A stretch of DNA of 64,000 bases from Polycladospora coralii (GCF_014773435.2 NZ_JACXAG020000004.1:62001-126000), one strand, 5' to 3'; positions 1 through 10,409 are shown, counted from the stretch's first letter. Notes: generated by a model not told the origin, from the sequence alone. Translations and numbers: made by a program.

Positions 1-311
1 TAGGGGATTATGGTTTTATTCACAGTGGTATTCAGGCACTGATGGAAGCAGTTTCTCAACAACAAAGTGTAAAAGCAGTGATTATATATGATGGTGTTTC
101 TAGAAGAACAGGAGGACAATCTCATTTGCTCCACCAAAACCAGGCCCAGCATAAAAATATATCGATTTCAGAACTTGTCTACGCATGTGGCGTGAAACAA
201 TACGAGCAGCTCAAAGTTGAATCAGATACTTCTGATCAAAAAATCATGGAATCGATTGCGCGTCTAATCAACATAGAAGGGGTCGCGGTAACGGTGTTTG
301 AGCTGGCTTGA
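1..311 (+). CDS. C-terminal end of indolepyruvate/2-oxoacid ferredoxin oxidoreductase TPP subunit (5' truncated by window)
   Basis: The reading frame is open from the first bases and ends with TGA at 309-311, so the gene starts before the window. About 103 residues are visible. They begin GDYGFIHSGIQAL and continue VIIYDGVSRRTGGQSH, which resembles the thiamine-diphosphate/magnesium binding end of IorA-type indolepyruvate:ferredoxin oxidoreductases (family pattern GDS.FFHSG ... ILDN..T.MTG.Q). The family decarboxylates aryl-pyruvates to acyl-CoA with ferredoxin as acceptor. The usual ILDN is IYDG here and TAMTG is RRTGG, so the substrate may differ. The assignment rests only on this tail; a related TPP oxidoreductase is the alternative. 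Confidence 0.6.
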   Translation, partial: GDYGFIHSGIQALMEAVSQQQSVKAVIIYDGVSRRTGGQSHLLHQNQAQHKNISISELVYACGVKQYEQLKVESDTSDQKIMESIARLINIEGVAVTVFELA

Positions 312-342
312 TTGCCATCAAACATGGTTGATGGCAATCCTT

Positions 343-1083
343 TTAGTTCACCAAAGTTTTTTTGTTTCCAACTAACATGGCAATATCAATATTTTGCTCT
401 AAAAAGGGGATTTCTTTCATATAGTCGATCTCTTTTATTTTGAACCCTCTTTCTAATTCAGTTTTTAAATCATGGATACTACCGTGGATAGCTGATTCTT
501 CGATAAGTAGATCAAGATAATAATTATGAAGTTGTTCTGTATCTTTTATTAAATCCAAGGTAAGAAGCAAATGCTGGTCGTCTTTTAACCACTTATTCAT
601 TTTATTCCATAAATGTCTCCGGTCATGAGCAGCCATATGTTCAATCACACTTATGGAATAAATCACATCAAAATATTGATTGGGAAAATGCATATCTAAT
701 ATATTTTTTTGATAGGAGAAAATATTAGCGTGTACATGCTGATAATCTACGTATCCCCATTCAAACCAGTGAGAGCGATCAGCTTCAAACCAATCATGCA
801 TTTCTGAAAAATCAACCGTATATACTTCTGCCCCTTGATAGGCGAGATAGATGGGTAAAGGTGTAATACCTGCTCCGATATCTAAAATTTTTTTTCCTCT
901 AGGATCGCCAATTTTTTCGATTAACCACACATATTCATAAGCTCGGGGAGTGTGTTTGACAAAAAATCCGAGGTATAAGCGTGATAAATAAATGAGTGTA
1001 TCAAGTAGTTGCTGATTACTTGATTTGTCTCTTAATACGGATAACACTTCTTCAGTCACATCTGCTTTAGCGTGCAAACCCAT
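343..1083 (-). CDS. class I SAM-dependent methyltransferase
   Basis: A 246-residue protein. Residues about 60-75 contain ILDIGAGITPLPIYLA, the glycine-rich SAM-binding motif I. VYTVDFSE follows as the acidic strand-2 motif, and FDVIYSISVIEHM as the motif-IV region typical of Methyltransf_11/25 domains. The substrate cannot be read from the sequence. The gene lies convergent to the upstream TPP subunit gene, 32 bases away, and divergent from spoIIIE. The SD AAGGAG lies only 3 bases before the ATG at 1083, so TTG at 1077 is also possible as the start. Confidence 0.8.
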   Translation of the reverse strand: MGLHAKADVTEEVLSVLRDKSSNQQLLDTLIYLSRLYLGFFVKHTPRAYEYVWLIEKIGDPRGKKILDIGAGITPLPIYLAYQGAEVYTVDFSEMHDWFEADRSHWFEWGYVDYQHVHANIFSYQKNILDMHFPNQYFDVIYSISVIEHMAAHDRRHLWNKMNKWLKDDQHLLLTLDLIKDTEQLHNYYLDLLIEESAIHGSIHDLKTELERGFKIKEIDYMKEIPFLEQNIDIAMLVGNKKTLVN

Positions 1084-1287
1084 TCTCTCCTTCCTACATG
1101 ATTTATTCTCTTCTTGTGCATATCACAAAATATGTGAGCAAACGAACGATAAGAACACGAGATGTGAATGGTGTAACAGGATTTCCTAACGTGTCAGCGA
1201 ATAAGTAGGATAACTGATTCGTATCACGGACGAATGAATCCAATCAGACACAGAGATCGATTTAAAGATGAGCATGATGATTCATAG

Positions 1288-1296
1288 TGCTATAAT
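1288..1296 (+). promoter_or_regulatory. extended -10 promoter for spoIIIE
   Basis: TGC-TATAAT at 1288-1296 is an extended -10 element 33 bases before the spoIIIE start. No good -35 hexamer lies 16-18 bases upstream, which is acceptable for extended -10 promoters. Confidence 0.5.
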
Positions 1297-1329
1297 AGAG
1301 GTTGAACGGAAATAGAGAAGGTGATCGGG

Positions 1330-3609
1330 ATGTCTAAGAAGAATCAAAAAAAACAGGAACTAAAAAATGAATTGTTATTTGAGATTTATGGAATTGTAAT
1401 TGTCGCATTATCCATTATTGCATTGGCTAGCTATGGGGCAATCGGACGTAATCTCACCGTTTTATCACGGTTTGTAGTAGGAATATGGGACTTTATTATT
1501 CCGCTTACGGGTGTAGGTGTTGGCATCTATGTCATGATCAAACGAGACTGGCCACGGAAATGGTCATCCCGTCTAACGGGATTAACTTTGATGCTAATTG
1601 CTTTACTCTGCTTTACGCATTTACTCTCTTTTGATGCGTTTACACCACAAGAACAAGCAAAGGGTATACTCGATGCCACATGGGATCGACTTTTACAAGA
1701 TCGAACCTCTGATGTCCCACTGGATATTGGAAGCGGTATGGTAGGGGCAATCACCTATGCAGTGCTTTTCTTTTTATTTGATGAAATTGGAACCATTATT
1801 ATCTTAGGTGCGGTTACGTTATCGGGAACGTTACTTTTGACCGGTTTTTCATACAGGCAAGTCGTGAACAAAGTGCGTACCTACTTAGAAAAACAAAATA
1901 TTGATTTGAAACGGTGGGCTAAAAGCCGGGTCACCCAAACAAAATCGAAAGTGAAATCCCAGAAAAGATCAAACAAAAAAGCAATAGAAGATCCTGTAAA
2001 TGATGATCCTATAAATGAGCAAATTAAGATCCCAGAAAAACCGGTTATCCATGATTTTCAAGATCAAACATACATAAACGATGAGAAAAAGAAACAATTA
2101 TCCCTTCAATTTACAAAGCAACCAGAGCCGGATTTACCTGATCAAAATGAAGAGGCCATCTCAGTTAAGTTTGAGACTCAGACGGATCTTGTAGATTATC
2201 GAATACCAAGTATTGATCTGCTCAATAAAAAGGCAGGTACACGCAAGAAACGGAAAGACAATGCGGAAAGCATGCTTGAAAAATTAGAAAAAACATTAGA
2301 AAGTTTTGGTGTACAAGCCACTGTGTTAGGTGGATATCGAGGTCCTACTGTAACGAGATATGAGTTACAGCCTCACTCTGGAGTGAAAGTGAGCAAAATT
2401 GTAAACTTGGCTGACGATATTGCCTTAGCGCTAGCAGCTAGAGATATTCGTATTGAAGCCCCGATTCCTGGTAAATCCGCAATTGGTATTGAGGTTCCAA
2501 ATCAAGAAGTGGAAATTGTACGATTGCGTGATGTGCTTGAAAGTTCCCCGTATGAATCATCAGATTCTAAATTAAGTATTGCACTTGGAATGGGCATATC
2601 TGGTGATCCGATTGTGGCTAATTTAGCGACAATGCCGCATCTCCTGGTAGCAGGTGCTACAGGAGCGGGTAAAAGTGTATGTATAAACGGCATCATTACT
2701 AGCCTCCTTTACAAAGCTAGACCTGATGAAGTAAAACTGATGATGATAGATCCCAAAATGGTGGAATTAAATATATACAATGGAATTCCACATCTGCTTG
2801 CCCCAGTGGTTACCGATCCACGTAAAGCCGCAATGGCATTAAAAAAAGTTGTACAAGAGATGGAAAAGCGTTATGAATTATTTGCAAAAAGTGGGGCTCG
2901 GGATATCGAAAGATATAACATGCTTGTAAAAGAGAAGATGGAACATTTACCCTATATTGTGGTGATTGTAGATGAACTTGCTGATTTGATGATGGTTGCA
3001 CCAGCAGATGTAGAAGACGCCATATGTCGACTCGCACAAATGGCTCGAGCAGCTGGTATTCATTTAATTATTGCTACACAAAGACCATCAGTAGATGTGA
3101 TTACAGGTGTGATTAAAGCCAATATTCCTTCCCGTATTGCGTTCGCCGTATCATCAGGTGCAGACTCTCGTACGATCTTAGACGGTGGCGGAGCTGAAAA
3201 ACTATTAGGCCGTGGAGACATGTTGTATCTACCAATTGGTGCTTCTAAACCCAAGCGCGTACAAGGTGCCTTTTTATCCGATGAAGAAGTGGAAGCGGTC
3301 GTCTCTTTTGTAAAAGAGCAGCAAGAGGCCAATTATCAAGAAGAGATGATTCCCACAGCTGTAGAAAATAAAAAAACAGATGATATTCAGGATGAATTAT
3401 ATCCACAGGCGGTGGAACTTGTACTAGAAGCGAAAACGGCATCTGTTTCCCTTATTCAACGTCGTTTGCGTGTTGGTTATACACGCGCAGCGCGCTTAAT
3501 TGATATGATGGAAGATCGTGGAATTATTGGCCCATATGAAGGAAGTAAACCACGTGAAGTATTACTTACGTTGGAAGAGTTTGAAGCGAATAAAAGAAGT
3601 GCAATCTGA
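1330..3609 (+). CDS. spoIIIE: DNA translocase SpoIIIE/FtsK
   Basis: A 759-residue FtsK/SpoIIIE ATPase that pumps chromosomal DNA through the septum at division or sporulation. Four membrane segments lie in about the first 180 residues, followed by a charged K/E/Q linker. The motor follows with Walker A GATGAGKS near residue 442 and Walker [11 protein letters not shown] near 545. The C-terminal 65 residues ([13 protein letters not shown] to [11 protein letters not shown]) form the gamma winged helix that reads SRS sequences. Length fits SpoIIIE (near 780). ATG at 1330 is chosen because AAGGTGAT at 1317-1324 is properly spaced for it; the upstream GTG at 1321 overlaps that site. Position before the nup and ymf genes matches Bacillus gene order. 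Confidence 0.95.
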   Translation: MSKKNQKKQELKNELLFEIYGIVIVALSIIALASYGAIGRNLTVLSRFVVGIWDFIIPLTGVGVGIYVMIKRDWPRKWSSRLTGLTLMLIALLCFTHLLSFDAFTPQEQAKGILDATWDRLLQDRTSDVPLDIGSGMVGAITYAVLFFLFDEIGTIIILGAVTLSGTLLLTGFSYRQVVNKVRTYLEKQNIDLKRWAKSRVTQTKSKVKSQKRSNKKAIEDPVNDDPINEQIKIPEKPVIHDFQDQTYINDEKKKQLSLQFTKQPEPDLPDQNEEAISVKFETQTDLVDYRIPSIDLLNKKAGTRKKRKDNAESMLEKLEKTLESFGVQATVLGGYRGPTVTRYELQPHSGVKVSKIVNLADDIALALAARDIRIEAPIPGKSAIGIEVPNQEVEIVRLRDVLESSPYESSDSKLSIALGMGISGDPIVANLATMPHLLVAGATGAGKSVCINGIITSLLYKARPDEVKLMMIDPKMVELNIYNGIPHLLAPVVTDPRKAAMALKKVVQEMEKRYELFAKSGARDIERYNMLVKEKMEHLPYIVVIVDELADLMMVAPADVEDAICRLAQMARAAGIHLIIATQRPSVDVITGVIKANIPSRIAFAVSSGADSRTILDGGGAEKLLGRGDMLYLPIGASKPKRVQGAFLSDEEVEAVVSFVKEQQEANYQEEMIPTAVENKKTDDIQDELYPQAVELVLEAKTASVSLIQRRLRVGYTRAARLIDMMEDRGIIGPYEGSKPREVLLTLEEFEANKRSAI

Positions 3610-3982
3610 AGAAAATAGGGAGTAGCCAAATCAGAAATTACATGGTATAAAAGTTATAGCTCGGCAAGTCGACTATATAAGATCTCAAATATCGGTTTAA
3701 TGCTTGATCAAATGAAACTGGAATAACATGCGCTCGCAAGCGTAAATGATGTTGATTAACCAAAATGTATGACGGTTAAATGGAAAATCATACGAATCAA
3801 CACGCTTGTTTTGTTATAATAAACACGGGTTATTCACATATAGGGTTTCATTGGCAAGTAGGAAATTTTGTGAGATGTTTTTGCGTCAGATGGATAAGCT
3901 GACAGTCAGATTTATCCATTTGCTTGCCTCACTATAAGCTAATGTACATAGGCGTCTTATTATGCTGAAGGGGGATTCACTT
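3610..3982 (+). promoter_or_regulatory. leader region of the nup operon with extended -10 promoter and stem-loop
   Basis: This 373-base gap holds no supported gene. TGT-TATAAT at 3812-3820 is an extended -10 promoter, putting the transcript start near 3827 and leaving a leader of about 155 bases. Within it, 3890-3919 forms a stem with arms ATGGATAA and TTATCCAT around an inner CTGAC/GTCAG palindrome. I looked for the purine riboswitch core and did not find it. Bases 3742-3807 resemble two other places in the window (see the repeat at 62793). Confidence 0.45.
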
Positions 3983-4999
3983 ATGAAAAAGAGAACATGG
4001 CTTGCAATGATATTAGCTGCGATGCTCATTTTAGCAGTAGGTTGCGGTCAAGGAAACGATCAAGCTGCTAATGAAAGCGGTTTTAAAGTAGGTATGGTAA
4101 CGGATACAGGAGGGCTAAATGATGAGTCCTTTAACCAAACCACTTGGGATGGATTAGAACGTGCAAAAGATGAGCTAGGTGCTGATATTAAGGCGCTTGA
4201 ATCCAAACAAGATAGTGATTATGTACCAAACTTAACAAAATTTGCTCGTGAAGGACGTAACCTAACATGGGCTGTGGGTTTTAAACATGAAAAAGCAGTC
4301 CCAGAAGTTGCACAACAATTTCCTGATGTTCAATTTGGGATTGTAGATAGTAATTTAGGTGGAAATATTCCTGCTAATGTTACGGCAGTTACTTTTAAAG
4401 AAGAAGAGGGCTCTTTCTTAGTAGGGGCTGCAGCTGGATTAACCACAAAGACCAACAAAGTTGGATTCATCGGTGGTATTAATAGTGAGCTCATTGAGAA
4501 GTTTGAAGCAGGTTTTATTGCCGGCGTTAAAGCAGTAAATCCGAAGGCTGAAGTTATTTCAGCATATGCAGGAAGTTTTTCCGATGTAACAAAGGGCCGT
4601 ACATTATCAGCAGGCATGTATAATCAAGGTGCAGATATCATCTATCATGCTGCTGGTGGTGTCGGTAAAGGTTTGTTTGATGAAGTTAAGACGCGTGAGG
4701 CAGGTAAGTTCTGGGCGATTGGTGTAGATATGGATCAATCGAGACTAGCACCAGAACATACCTTAACTTCTATGGTCAAAAAAGTGGATGTAGCAGTGTT
4801 TGACATTACGAAGTCACTTAAAGATAAAGACTTGAAATCAGGAGAGCATCATGTGTTTGGTCTTCAAGATGATGCAGTAGGGCTAGCTGAGAATACTAAA
4901 AATATTAATCCTGACGTCTTAACCAAAGTAAATGAATACAAGGAAAAAATCATTAGTGGTGACATTGTTGTACCAACGAAAGTAGCAGATGTAAAGTAA
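3983..4999 (+). CDS. nupN: BMP family nucleoside-binding lipoprotein
   Basis: A 338-residue Bmp/Med-family substrate-binding lipoprotein. The N terminus MKKRTWLAMILAAM is a lipoprotein signal ending in the lipobox LAVGC, so the mature protein would be lipid-anchored at that cysteine. VGMVTDTGGLNDESFNQ is the family's opening nucleoside-pocket motif. ATG at 3983 is chosen because the SD AAGGGGG ends 8 bases before it and the signal peptide starts there; the in-frame ATG at 3962 lacks an SD. ATPase and permease genes follow. In B. subtilis the orthologous NupNOPQ system imports guanosine; purine nucleoside import is inferred here. Confidence 0.85.
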   Translation: MKKRTWLAMILAAMLILAVGCGQGNDQAANESGFKVGMVTDTGGLNDESFNQTTWDGLERAKDELGADIKALESKQDSDYVPNLTKFAREGRNLTWAVGFKHEKAVPEVAQQFPDVQFGIVDSNLGGNIPANVTAVTFKEEEGSFLVGAAAGLTTKTNKVGFIGGINSELIEKFEAGFIAGVKAVNPKAEVISAYAGSFSDVTKGRTLSAGMYNQGADIIYHAAGGVGKGLFDEVKTREAGKFWAIGVDMDQSRLAPEHTLTSMVKKVDVAVFDITKSLKDKDLKSGEHHVFGLQDDAVGLAENTKNINPDVLTKVNEYKEKIISGDIVVPTKVADVK

Positions 5000-5021
5000 G
5001 TAAATGCATTGTCTATTATCT

Positions 5022-5061
5022 CCCTGCTATAGCATATCACGCTGTAGTGGGGCTTCTTTTT
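5022..5061 (+). terminator. terminator-like stem after the binding-protein gene
   Basis: Arms CCCTGCTATAGC (5023-5034) and GCTGTAGTGGGG (5041-5052) pair with several G-U pairs and are followed by CTTCTTTTTA. It probably attenuates readthrough so that the binding protein is made in excess over the ATPase and permeases. Confidence 0.6.
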
Positions 5062-5299
5062 ATAGCATGGATGAATCAAACAAGGATGGCAATGGAAACA
5101 TAACACTGACTGATGTTATGGATAGAAACATACACTGTTTATCAAGTATATCGATTAACTTAAATATCATGCAAATCGATTAACCTAAGTTTTTATACCC
5201 AATCAATTAGCGACCATAACGCTGATGGTGTACTGCAAACATTTAAAACCTTTTTCCTCAAGCCGTTTACGTAGAAGAGTATGATTAGGAGGGATGATC
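5062..5299. other. intergenic stretch before the ATPase gene
   Basis: About 240 AT-rich bases between the terminator-like stem and the ATPase gene. No further ORF or convincing consensus promoter was seen. Confidence 0.4.
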
Positions 5300-6820
5300 T
5301 TGAATGTTGTTGAAATGATCGGGATCACAAAACGTTTCCCTGGGATTGTAGCCAATGACAATATTAACTTGGCGATCAAAAAGGGTGAAATCCACGCCTT
5401 ATTAGGTGAAAATGGAGCCGGAAAGTCTACTTTGATGAATGTCTTATTTGGACTTTATCAACCTGAAGAAGGTGAAATCCGGATTAATGAAAAGAAAGTT
5501 ATGATTACAGGACCGACTATGGCGAATGAACTTGGAATAGGTATGGTTCATCAACATTTTATGCTAGTACAACCCTTTACAGTTACTGAAAATATCATCT
5601 TAGGAGATGAGCGTAGTAAGGGTGGAATTTTAGATATAAAACAAGCGGAAAAAGAGATTCAGAAGTTATCTGATCAATATGGACTTAAGGTTGATCCAAG
5701 CGCTAAAATTTCTGACATCTCAGTCGGCATGCAACAACGTGTAGAAATCCTCAAAACGCTTTATCGGGGTGCAGAAACACTCATATTTGATGAACCGACA
5801 GCTGTATTAACCCCACAAGAAATTGATGAACTGATTAGTATCATGAAGAACTTAGTCAAAGAAGGCAAGACCATCATTTTTATTACCCATAAATTAAAAG
5901 AAATTATGCGTACTTGCGATCGTGTCACCGTAATACGTAGAGGTAAAGTGATTGATACAGTTGATGTAGCTGGAAATGATGAAAATACGCTAGCTTCTTT
6001 GATGGTGGGAAGAAAAGTCTCTTTTTCGATTGACAAAGAAGATGCTGAAACTGGCGAAACGATACTTGATATTCAGAACTTAGTTATGGAAAAAGGCAAT
6101 GGTGTAAAAGTTATTAATGGCCTGAACATGGAAGTAAAAGCAGGAGAGATTGTTGGGTTGGCTGGAGTAGATGGAAATGGTCAATCCGAATTGATTGAAG
6201 CCATTACCGGGCTACAGTCTATTAAATCAGGCCATATTAAGTTAAATAAACAAGATATTGCCAATCAGCGCCCACGTAAGATTACAGAATCAGGTGTGGG
6301 TCATATTCCAGAGGATCGTCAAAAGCGTGGCTTAGTTTTAGATTTTACGGTTAGTGAAAATATGGTGTTACAAACCTATTATCAACCTCCTTTTACGAAA
6401 GGGATGTCCATTCAATTTAATGAGATAGACCAATTTGCAAAAAGGCTGATTGAAGAATATGACGTCCGTACACCAAGTATTGATACACCTATTCGCGCAT
6501 TATCAGGTGGTAATCAACAAAAGGCGATTATTGCCCGTGAGGTAGATCGTGAACCAACACTGTTAATTGCAGCTCAACCCACTCGGGGTCTTGATGTTGG
6601 TGCCATCGAGTTTATTCACCGTAAGCTGGTCGAACAGCGAGACAACGGGAAAGCTGTACTACTCGTTTCGCTAGAGTTAGATGAAATCCTAAAACTAAGC
6701 GACCGAATCGCAGTCATTTATGAGGGTGTCATCGTGGGTTGGGTAGATCCTCAAAATGCAACAGAGGAAGAACTTGGTTTGCTTATGGCTGGAAGTGCTC
6801 TAGAGAAGGAGGCGAATTAA
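5300..6820 (+). CDS. nupO: nucleoside ABC transporter, duplicated ATP-binding protein
   Basis: A 506-residue RbsA/NupO-type ATPase with two ABC cassettes in one chain. The first has Walker A GENGAGKST near residue 36, signature VGMQQR and Walker B LIFDEPTAV. The second has the degenerate P-loop GVDGNGQSE, signature LSGGNQQK and LLIAAQPTRGLD, the usual asymmetry of sugar and nucleoside ABC ATPases. The start is taken as TTG at 5300, which sits 6 bases after AGGAGGG (5287-5293); the ATG at 5294 touches the SD and cannot be used with it. It powers the two permeases encoded directly downstream. Confidence 0.92.
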   Translation: MNVVEMIGITKRFPGIVANDNINLAIKKGEIHALLGENGAGKSTLMNVLFGLYQPEEGEIRINEKKVMITGPTMANELGIGMVHQHFMLVQPFTVTENIILGDERSKGGILDIKQAEKEIQKLSDQYGLKVDPSAKISDISVGMQQRVEILKTLYRGAETLIFDEPTAVLTPQEIDELISIMKNLVKEGKTIIFITHKLKEIMRTCDRVTVIRRGKVIDTVDVAGNDENTLASLMVGRKVSFSIDKEDAETGETILDIQNLVMEKGNGVKVINGLNMEVKAGEIVGLAGVDGNGQSELIEAITGLQSIKSGHIKLNKQDIANQRPRKITESGVGHIPEDRQKRGLVLDFTVSENMVLQTYYQPPFTKGMSIQFNEIDQFAKRLIEEYDVRTPSIDTPIRALSGGNQQKAIIAREVDREPTLLIAAQPTRGLDVGAIEFIHRKLVEQRDNGKAVLLVSLELDEILKLSDRIAVIYEGVIVGWVDPQNATEEELGLLMAGSALEKEAN

Positions 6821-6823
6821 CAT

Positions 6824-7897
6824 ATGCAATCCCTATTAGCGCGATTAAATAAATATAGCGGTGCCACTACAGCGATTATTTCTATCTTATTAGGTATGGT
6901 TGTAGGTGCGATTATGATGTTGGCGGCAGGCTATAATCCGGTAGCTGCCTATAACGCATTATTTGTAAGCGCACTATTTCAACCCTATGATTTAGGGGAA
7001 ACGATTCGTACGATAACCCCTTTGATTTTAACCGGATTGGCAGTAGCGATTGCATTCCGTACGGGCCTTTTTAATATTGGTGTGGAAGGTCAGTTTATTG
7101 TCGGGCAGTTGGTCGCTTTTATTGTGGCAACTCAACTTGGCCTTCCACCGGTTATTCAAGTCATCGTAGCGGTTATAATGGGCGGACTGGCTGGTGCTTT
7201 GTGGGGCTTGGTTCCGGGGTTTCTAAAGGCATCACGAGGCGTACATGAAGTCATCGTATCGATTATGATGAATTTTATTGCCCTGTACTTATCTAATTAT
7301 CTGATTCGTACTTGGTTGGCTAAAGGAGCCGATTCAACTCCAAAAATAGCGGATAGTCCACCCTTGAAAGTAGATGTTTTATCACAGATATTTGGCGGCT
7401 CACGTATTCATTTAGGAATCTTTATCGCATTACTTGGCGTTTTTGTAATGTACTATCTCTTATATCGAACGAAACTAGGATATGAACTGCGTGCAGTTGG
7501 CTATAATCCCCGTGCTTCAGAATATGCCGGCATGAGTGTAAAGCGTAACATTATCTTATCTATGATGATCAGTGGTTCGTTTGCTGGTTTGGCTGGTGCA
7601 AGTGAAGTTCTAGGCACTAGTGGATATCTGTCGATCGAGGCTGCTTTTACTGGAATTGGATTTGATGGGATCGCAGTTGCGTTACTTGGTGGAAATACAC
7701 CACTTGGTGTAATTTTTGCAGCTTCCTTGTTTGGTGTCTTAAACTATGGCGGTGGAAATATGCAGTTTGAAGCGGACGTTCCATTTGAAGTCATACGTGT
7801 TGTAGTAGCAGCAATCATTTTATTTGTAGCTGCAAATATCTCTACTAAGATAGTCGGTCGTTTCCGTAAGCAAAAGGGGGTAAAAAAGCATGGGTGA
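6824..7897 (+). CDS. nupP: nucleoside ABC transporter permease 1
   Basis: A 357-residue polytopic membrane protein of the BPD_transp_2 family, with roughly ten hydrophobic segments. It contains FRTGLFNIGVEGQFIVG, a hallmark of BMP-linked nucleoside permeases, and the EAA-like loop LRAVGYNPRASEYAGMS that contacts the ATPase. It begins 3 bases after the ATPase stop, with a GGAGG SD, and its last 8 bases overlap the next permease gene, so the two are translationally coupled. Confidence 0.92.
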   Translation: MQSLLARLNKYSGATTAIISILLGMVVGAIMMLAAGYNPVAAYNALFVSALFQPYDLGETIRTITPLILTGLAVAIAFRTGLFNIGVEGQFIVGQLVAFIVATQLGLPPVIQVIVAVIMGGLAGALWGLVPGFLKASRGVHEVIVSIMMNFIALYLSNYLIRTWLAKGADSTPKIADSPPLKVDVLSQIFGGSRIHLGIFIALLGVFVMYYLLYRTKLGYELRAVGYNPRASEYAGMSVKRNIILSMMISGSFAGLAGASEVLGTSGYLSIEAAFTGIGFDGIAVALLGGNTPLGVIFAASLFGVLNYGGGNMQFEADVPFEVIRVVVAAIILFVAANISTKIVGRFRKQKGVKKHG

Positions 7898-8834
7898 TTA
7901 TATGCAAGTCGTTACAAATATTTTAATGACAACAGTCATATATGCAACCCCTCTTGTTTTAGCTGCACTAGGTGGATTGTTTTCGGAACGCTCAGGTGTA
8001 GTTAATATTGGGCTTGAGGGTTTAATGATTATAGGCGCTTTTATGGGTGCAGTGGGTACGATTGCTACAGGTAGTGCATGGATGGGACTGATACTATCTA
8101 TTATTGCTGGGATCATTTTAGCACTTCCACATGCCGTTGCCACCATTACCTTCAAAGCAGACCAAGTCGTCAGCGGTGTGGCGATCAACTTTTTAGCTTT
8201 AGGTATTTCAATGTATCTTGTGAAATACTTATATAATGGGGCTGGTCAGACACCAGTCGTTCCTGAAACTTTAGATCGGGTTGCGATTCCCTTCTTAAGT
8301 GAAATCCCTGTAATCGGTCCTTCACTCTTTCAGGCACTTCCGTTCACATATATTGCGATTATAGCTGCTTTTATTACCTATTTCCTTCTTTACCGTACAG
8401 CTTTTGGTATGCGCATTCGGGCTGTAGGTGAACATCCACATGCTGCTGAAACAGCTGGAGTAAGTGTAGTGGGAATCCGTTATTTAGCAGTCATCATCAG
8501 TGGTGCTCTTGCAGCGATGGGTGGGGCATCATTATCCATCGCAATTGGTAGTGAGTTTAATCAAGCAACAGTAGCCGGTCAGGGGTTTATTGCCCTAGCC
8601 GCACTTATATTTGGTAAATGGAGACCGCTAGGTGTGCTCGGTGCAGCTACTTTCTTCGGGTTTGCGGTAGCACTAGCTCTAACGGGACAGTTGATTGGTT
8701 TATCTGCTTATGTACCGAGTGAGATCTTAAGTATGCTTCCATATATTCTCACGATCCTAGCACTTGCAGGTTTTGTAGGGAGAGCAGAAGCGCCAAATGC
8801 ACTTGGTAAGCCATATGAAAAAGGAACACGTTAA
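7890..8834 (+). CDS. nupQ: nucleoside ABC transporter permease 2
   Basis: A 314-residue paralogue of the preceding permease in the same family. SERSGVVNIGLEGLMIIG and the ATPase-coupling loop IRAVGEHPHAAETAGVS are visible. An SD AAAGGGGG precedes the ATG at 7890, inside the end of the upstream gene. The two permeases should form the heterodimeric channel. A strong terminator follows, so this closes the operon. Confidence 0.92.
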   Translation: MGDYMQVVTNILMTTVIYATPLVLAALGGLFSERSGVVNIGLEGLMIIGAFMGAVGTIATGSAWMGLILSIIAGIILALPHAVATITFKADQVVSGVAINFLALGISMYLVKYLYNGAGQTPVVPETLDRVAIPFLSEIPVIGPSLFQALPFTYIAIIAAFITYFLLYRTAFGMRIRAVGEHPHAAETAGVSVVGIRYLAVIISGALAAMGGASLSIAIGSEFNQATVAGQGFIALAALIFGKWRPLGVLGAATFFGFAVALALTGQLIGLSAYVPSEILSMLPYILTILALAGFVGRAEAPNALGKPYEKGTR

Positions 8835-8893
8835 CCAGCAGTTTCTATTAACTCAAATACATGACAATAAAATGTAGAAATCATGCGCACGTT

Positions 8894-8921
8894 AACCTTG
8901 GCACTTCGCCAAGGTTTTTTT
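8894..8921 (+). terminator. intrinsic terminator of the nup operon
   Basis: A perfect 9-bp stem AACCTTGGC/GCCAAGGTT with loop ACTTC, followed by seven T. Confidence 0.9.
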
Positions 8922-9110
8922 ATATTTTGGATCGCGAGTGGACAAAATAACGCTAGTTACCGATTGAACAAGTGGGGTGTAAAGTAGATGGTTAGGATTC
9001 TGCTAAAGAACGTGTCTCCTTAGAAAAAGAGAAGATAAGTTGGGATTACTTTCCATATAACTTTAACTTAGTTTATAATGAGAAGAGTTCAAATAAGAAA
9101 GGATGGGAAT

Positions 9111-10409
9111 ATGACTTCTCCTAATTTTAAAACAATTGAAATGGGAAGTATTCGTGCACATGTACTTACAACGAATCAGTTTAAAAGTACAACATTTTCC
9201 TGCTTTATTCAGCAACCCTTACAATCAGAATTTGTGACGAAAACGGCGTTACTTCCAGCTATATTACAGCGAGGAACGAAACAGTATCAAACGACTACGC
9301 AATTACAACAAGCTTTAGATCACATGTATGGCGCTATCTTATTTGGAGACGTATTCAAACGTGGGGAAAGACATATTATTCAGATGGGGATGGAAGTTGC
9401 CAATGAACAATATTTAAAGGAAAGTGCATCTTTATTGGAGGAAGGTCTCCATTTCTTTTCACAGGTGCTCTTAAATCCCATTACTGAAAATGAGCATTTT
9501 CACTTGGGCTATTTAAAATCGGAGAAGAAAAATTTACAGCAGAAGATAGAAAGCTTTAAAGATGATAAAATGCGGTTGGCATCTCAACGGCTACTTGAAA
9601 GCATGTATAAAGACCAACCTTTTGCCTTGTTTAATCATGGTCGAACAAGTGATCTTGACCAAATATCAGCTGAAGGGCTTTATACATATTATCAAGATGT
9701 GATTCGGAACAGACCCATCGATTTTTATTGTATAGGAGACATTGATGTACAAGAATTTACAGAGATCATGGGGAATCACTTTTCGCAGCTGATGGACCAT
9801 GAGCGTAAATTGCCCCAACGAACGACAGAGAAAGCAGAAGTAGAAAAAGTGCGAGAAGTAGTAGAGCGTTATGATGTCAAACAAGGGAAATTAAATTTGG
9901 GATTGCGCACATATACGACGTACCAAGATGATGATTATCCTGCTTTGATGCTATATAACGGTATCTTAGGTGGCTTTGCACATTCTAAGCTCTTTATGAA
10001 TGTCCGTGAGAAAGAGAGTTTAGCTTATTACTGTTCTTCACGTATTGATAGTCATCAAGGATTTTTAGGTATACAATCTGGTATTGAAATTGAGAATTAC
10101 AGTAAAGCATTAGGCATTATAAAAGAGCAGCTTTTTGCGATGGAAAATGGAGACATAAGTGAGCGTGAGTTGATACAAACCAAAGCGACGCTGTCGAATC
10201 AATTACGTGAGTCTCAAGACCGTGCTTATGATTTAATGAATGCGCATTATCATGGTGTATTAAGTAATAAGGAACGTTCAATCAGCCAGCTCCTAACCCA
10301 TATCGAGGAAGTCACCCTAGAAGATGTTAAGCGCGTAGCACAGAAAATTAAGTTAGATACCATCTACTTTTTACGAGACAAGGGGGGCGCTAATCATGGA
10401 GAAAATTGA
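9111..10409 (+). CDS. ymfF: M16-family peptidase homologue lacking the zinc motif
   Basis: A 432-residue M16 (insulinase/mitochondrial processing peptidase) fold protein. No HxxEH zinc motif is present; the equivalent N-terminal region (KTALLPAILQRGT) has lost it, as in B. subtilis YmfF, which is regarded as inactive. It is likely the non-catalytic partner of the YmfH protein encoded next, which has the motif. ATG at 9111 follows AAAGGA by 8 bases; the in-frame ATG at 9078 overlaps a TATAAT (9074-9079) and has no SD. The last 14 bases overlap ymfH. Confidence 0.85.
   Translation: MTSPNFKTIEMGSIRAHVLTTNQFKSTTFSCFIQQPLQSEFVTKTALLPAILQRGTKQYQTTTQLQQALDHMYGAILFGDVFKRGERHIIQMGMEVANEQYLKESASLLEEGLHFFSQVLLNPITENEHFHLGYLKSEKKNLQQKIESFKDDKMRLASQRLLESMYKDQPFALFNHGRTSDLDQISAEGLYTYYQDVIRNRPIDFYCIGDIDVQEFTEIMGNHFSQLMDHERKLPQRTTEKAEVEKVREVVERYDVKQGKLNLGLRTYTTYQDDDYPALMLYNGILGGFAHSKLFMNVREKESLAYYCSSRIDSHQGFLGIQSGIEIENYSKALGIIKEQLFAMENGDISERELIQTKATLSNQLRESQDRAYDLMNAHYHGVLSNKERSISQLLTHIEEVTLEDVKRVAQKIKLDTIYFLRDKGGANHGEN

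Noticed and set aside
3827-3982. Purine riboswitch before the nucleoside transporter
   Set aside because: The conserved junction and loop sequences are not present.
9111-10409. Loss of HxxEH in the M16 protein as a novel mutation
   Set aside because: B. subtilis YmfF is likewise zinc-less; the pair of inactive and active subunits is the normal state.
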